This document shows, piece by piece, positions 6,285 to 8,296 of a stretch of DNA of 8,296 nt. Below the pieces are notes generated by a model. It had not been told where the DNA came from, ran no database searches, and saw only the letters and a list, made by a program, of their open reading frames with translations. The translations under genes were made by a program, and so were the position numbers. The first letter of the stretch is position 1, and every line of letters starts with the position of its first letter. Source of the stretch: Planctomycetaceae bacterium (GTDB lineage Bacteria > Planctomycetota > Planctomycetia > Planctomycetales > Planctomycetaceae); NCBI GenBank assembly GCA_003445035.1, contig DLVV01000356.1, forward strand, positions 1 to 8,296. Direction: 5' to 3'.

Positions 6285-8296
6285 ATGCCCCGAGTTCTCC
6301 ATCCATTCGTTAGCCTGTGGTTGATCCTGATGACTTCGGTTTCCCCACCGGCATTCGCCGACGGGCCGAAGACCTTGCCGGGTTCCCGGCCACTGACCAC
6401 GACCCGGCCACTGGTCGAGGTGATGGTCAAGGGCATCAACCGGTTCTCTCTTCGCGAGTTGGCCGCCTCGCCCGCTCGCCGAAGTCGAAAATGGACGGCG
6501 ATGTTCCCCGTGGCCGGAGAATCGGCCGCGGCGATTCAACGAAAACTCACCAAGCTGCGGAACCGACTGCAACGGCGAATCGGCATCGTCGATCGACGTC
6601 TGACCGACACTCCAAACCAACACCACGAATTCCAGCGATCGTCCCGTTCAGGCGACCTGGCACACACCGATGACTATTCGGTCAACACGGTCCGCTGGAA
6701 AGTCCTCGACGGGATCACTGCAGAGGGAGTACTGATCATCCCTCGAAAGATCCGGGCCTGTGTCGTGGCTATTCCCGACGCCGATTGGACACCCGAACAA
6801 TTCTGCGGGATCGACAAGGGAGTGCCCGCGTCGGCCCAACTGCCCCGACGCCTGGCCGCCGCCGGCTGCCTGGTCGCGGTCCCGCTGCTGATCAATCGAG
6901 ACGACGAGTTCTCCGGAAACCCCAAGGTGGCCTACACCAACCAGCCACACCGCGAGTTCCTCTACCGCCAGGCCTTCGAGATGGGCCGGCACGTGATTGG
7001 CTACGAGGTGCAAAAGGTACTGGCGGCCGTTGACCTGGTGAGCCGATTCGACGGTGGCCGACTGAAGAGCCTGCCGATCGGCATCGCCGGTGTCGGGGAA
7101 GGGGGCCTGCTGGCACTGCACTCGTCAGCGCTGGATCCCCGCATCGCCTCGACCCTTGTCTGCGGATACTTCGAACAGCGAGAAGCCATCTGGCGCGAAC
7201 CGATCTACCGCAACGTGTTCGGACTGCTCGAGGATTTCGGCGACGCCGAACTCGCCGGCCTGATCGCGCCCCGCCACCTGGTGATCGAACCCTGCCGGGT
7301 CCCCGGTGTCGACGGCCCACCGGCTGTGCGACCAGGGCGACGCACCACCGCCGCTCCGGGGCGGATTGTCGTGCAACGGGACGAGTCGGTGCGTGCGGAA
7401 TTCGAGCGGTCGCGGAAACTGTCGAAACAGTGGGATGCCGATTCGTCCATCCACCTGGTCCGGGACGACCGCTTTGCCGAACGGGACGCCGGATCAACCG
7501 CGGCGATCAGGTTGTTTGCGTCCGGACTGGGACTGGCGGCGACTTTTGGAGAATCCCCACCCGCCTGGCAACTCGGACCGGTGGCGAACCGGCCGACAGC
7601 CGGCGAACAACGCAACAGACAAAAACGGCAGTTTGACCAGTTGCAGGACCGGGTCCAGTCACTGATGAGGCAGAGTCCCCGGGAGCTGGACCGGACGTGG
7701 TCCAGCACGGCGACATCGGTGAAGGCATGGAGCATGACCGGCAAAAGGCAACGCAAGAGAGTCTACGACGAGCTGATCGGGAGATTGCCCGATCGCCCGC
7801 TGCCGGCCAACCCCCGCACGCGACTCGTCCTGGACCATCCGAAATACCGCGGCTACGAGGTGGTGCTGGACGTCTTTCCCGACGTGATCGCCTCGGGATT
7901 GCTGCTACTGCCACGAGACCAGAAACCCGGCCAGAGACGGCCGGTGGTCGTCTGTCAGCATGGACTCGAGGGCACCGCGAGGGACACCGTCTCGCGTGAT
8001 CCAAAAGCGTTCCGGTTCTACAAGGCCTTTGCCGAAGAACTCTGCCTGCAGGGATTCGTCGTCTACTCGCCTCAGAACCCCTACTACGGCCGTGACCGAT
8101 TCCGGGTCATCCAGCGGAAGTCGAACCCCCTGGGCCGCACGCTCTACAGCTACATCATTCCCCAGCACGAACAAACACTGCGGTGGCTGGCGACACTGCC
8201 ACAGGTCGACCCACACCGGATCGCTTTCTACGGACTCTCCTACGGCGGGAAGACCGCGATGCGGGTTCCCCCCTTTGTCCGCCAATACGCCCTGGC
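6285..8296 (+). CDS. Secreted double alpha/beta-hydrolase, 3' end beyond the window
   Basis: The frame is open for 670 codons from 6285 to the edge, with no stop. The N-terminus is a signal peptide: MPR, a hydrophobic core, and AFA before DG (cleavage near residue 25). Residues about 130-415 form a first alpha/beta-hydrolase domain (VVAIPDADWTPEQ, NRDDEFSGNPK, NQPHREFLYRQAFEMGRHVIGYEVQK, GYFEQREAIWREPIYRNVFG, DAELAGLIAPRHLV). Its nucleophile elbow reads G-V-G-E-G (269-273), with Gly where Ser should be. Residues about 510 onward begin a second domain, with an oxyanion-loop VVVCQHGLEG (555-564) and an intact elbow G-L-S-Y-G (S652). The catalytic acid and His of the second domain lie past the edge. 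The likely role is hydrolysis of an ester such as acetylated sugar by the second domain; the substrate is inferred. The gene follows the small membrane protein by 57 bases. A second in-frame ATG at 6231 would add 18 residues (MSQDFFPTNP...) before the signal peptide. Confidence 0.88.
   Translation, partial: MPRVLHPFVSLWLILMTSVSPPAFADGPKTLPGSRPLTTTRPLVEVMVKGINRFSLRELAASPARRSRKWTAMFPVAGESAAAIQRKLTKLRNRLQRRIGIVDRRLTDTPNQHHEFQRSSRSGDLAHTDDYSVNTVRWKVLDGITAEGVLIIPRKIRACVVAIPDADWTPEQFCGIDKGVPASAQLPRRLAAAGCLVAVPLLINRDDEFSGNPKVAYTNQPHREFLYRQAFEMGRHVIGYEVQKVLAAVDLVSRFDGGRLKSLPIGIAGVGEGGLLALHSSALDPRIASTLVCGYFEQREAIWREPIYRNVFGLLEDFGDAELAGLIAPRHLVIEPCRVPGVDGPPAVRPGRRTTAAPGRIVVQRDESVRAEFERSRKLSKQWDADSSIHLVRDDRFAERDAGSTAAIRLFASGLGLAATFGESPPAWQLGPVANRPTAGEQRNRQKRQFDQLQDRVQSLMRQSPRELDRTWSSTATSVKAWSMTGKRQRKRVYDELIGRLPDRPLPANPRTRLVLDHPKYRGYEVVLDVFPDVIASGLLLLPRDQKPGQRRPVVVCQHGLEGTARDTVSRDPKAFRFYKAFAEELCLQGFVVYSPQNPYYGRDRFRVIQRKSNPLGRTLYSYIIPQHEQTLRWLATLPQVDPHRIAFYGLSYGGKTAMRVPPFVRQYAL

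Noticed and set aside
6892..7497. A 201-codon minus-strand open frame opposite the hydrolase gene, with others nearby up to 8285
   Set aside because: Arg-rich translations with no motif. The plus-strand frame 6285-8296 is continuously open with recognisable hydrolase motifs, so these are antisense shadows.

Overview
The window looks like chromosomal DNA of a planctomycete (Planctomycetota). The GC content is high. The central pair of genes is a DUF1549/DUF1553 cytochrome-like protein followed by a DUF1501 protein, a hallmark of Planctomycetes and related PVC bacteria. The last gene is a long secreted double alpha/beta-hydrolase of a type I also associate with that group. This is inference from protein families; no rRNA or other phylogenetic marker is present.

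Layout. The left edge (1-168, + strand) holds the C-terminal 55 residues of an unrecognised protein. It converges, with a 10-base gap, on a minus-strand aquaglyceroporin gene (GlpF-like, 179-928). A 200-base divergent intergenic region follows. It contains an extended -10 promoter candidate for the rightward genes, a weak promoter candidate for glpF, and a 7-bp inverted repeat beside the latter. From 1131 to the right edge four plus-strand genes lie head to tail with short gaps. They are a 1073-residue PSCyt1-DUF1549-[beta-sandwich insert]-DUF1553 protein, a 490-residue DUF1501 protein, a 118-residue two-helix membrane protein, and a secreted double alpha/beta-hydrolase that is still open after 670 codons at the window edge.

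How they may work together. The gaps of 14, 31 and 57 bases (3 with an alternative start for the last gene) suggest one transcription unit. The first two proteins are a recurrent pair, one with a Sec-type signal and two CxxCH haem-binding motifs, the other with a twin-arginine-like N-terminus. They probably act together outside the cytoplasm on a substrate that is not known. The final hydrolase also has a signal peptide, so three of the four products are likely exported and the fourth is in a membrane. Glycerol uptake is a separate, divergently transcribed function.

I see no tRNA or rRNA gene, mobile element, CRISPR array or phage gene. Most of the window is an ordinary planctomycete accessory-catabolic locus. 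The points most worth a second look are the degenerate first hydrolase domain, the sugar-binding-like insert in the cytochrome protein, and the small membrane protein in the operon. I found no convincing evidence of a wholly new system.
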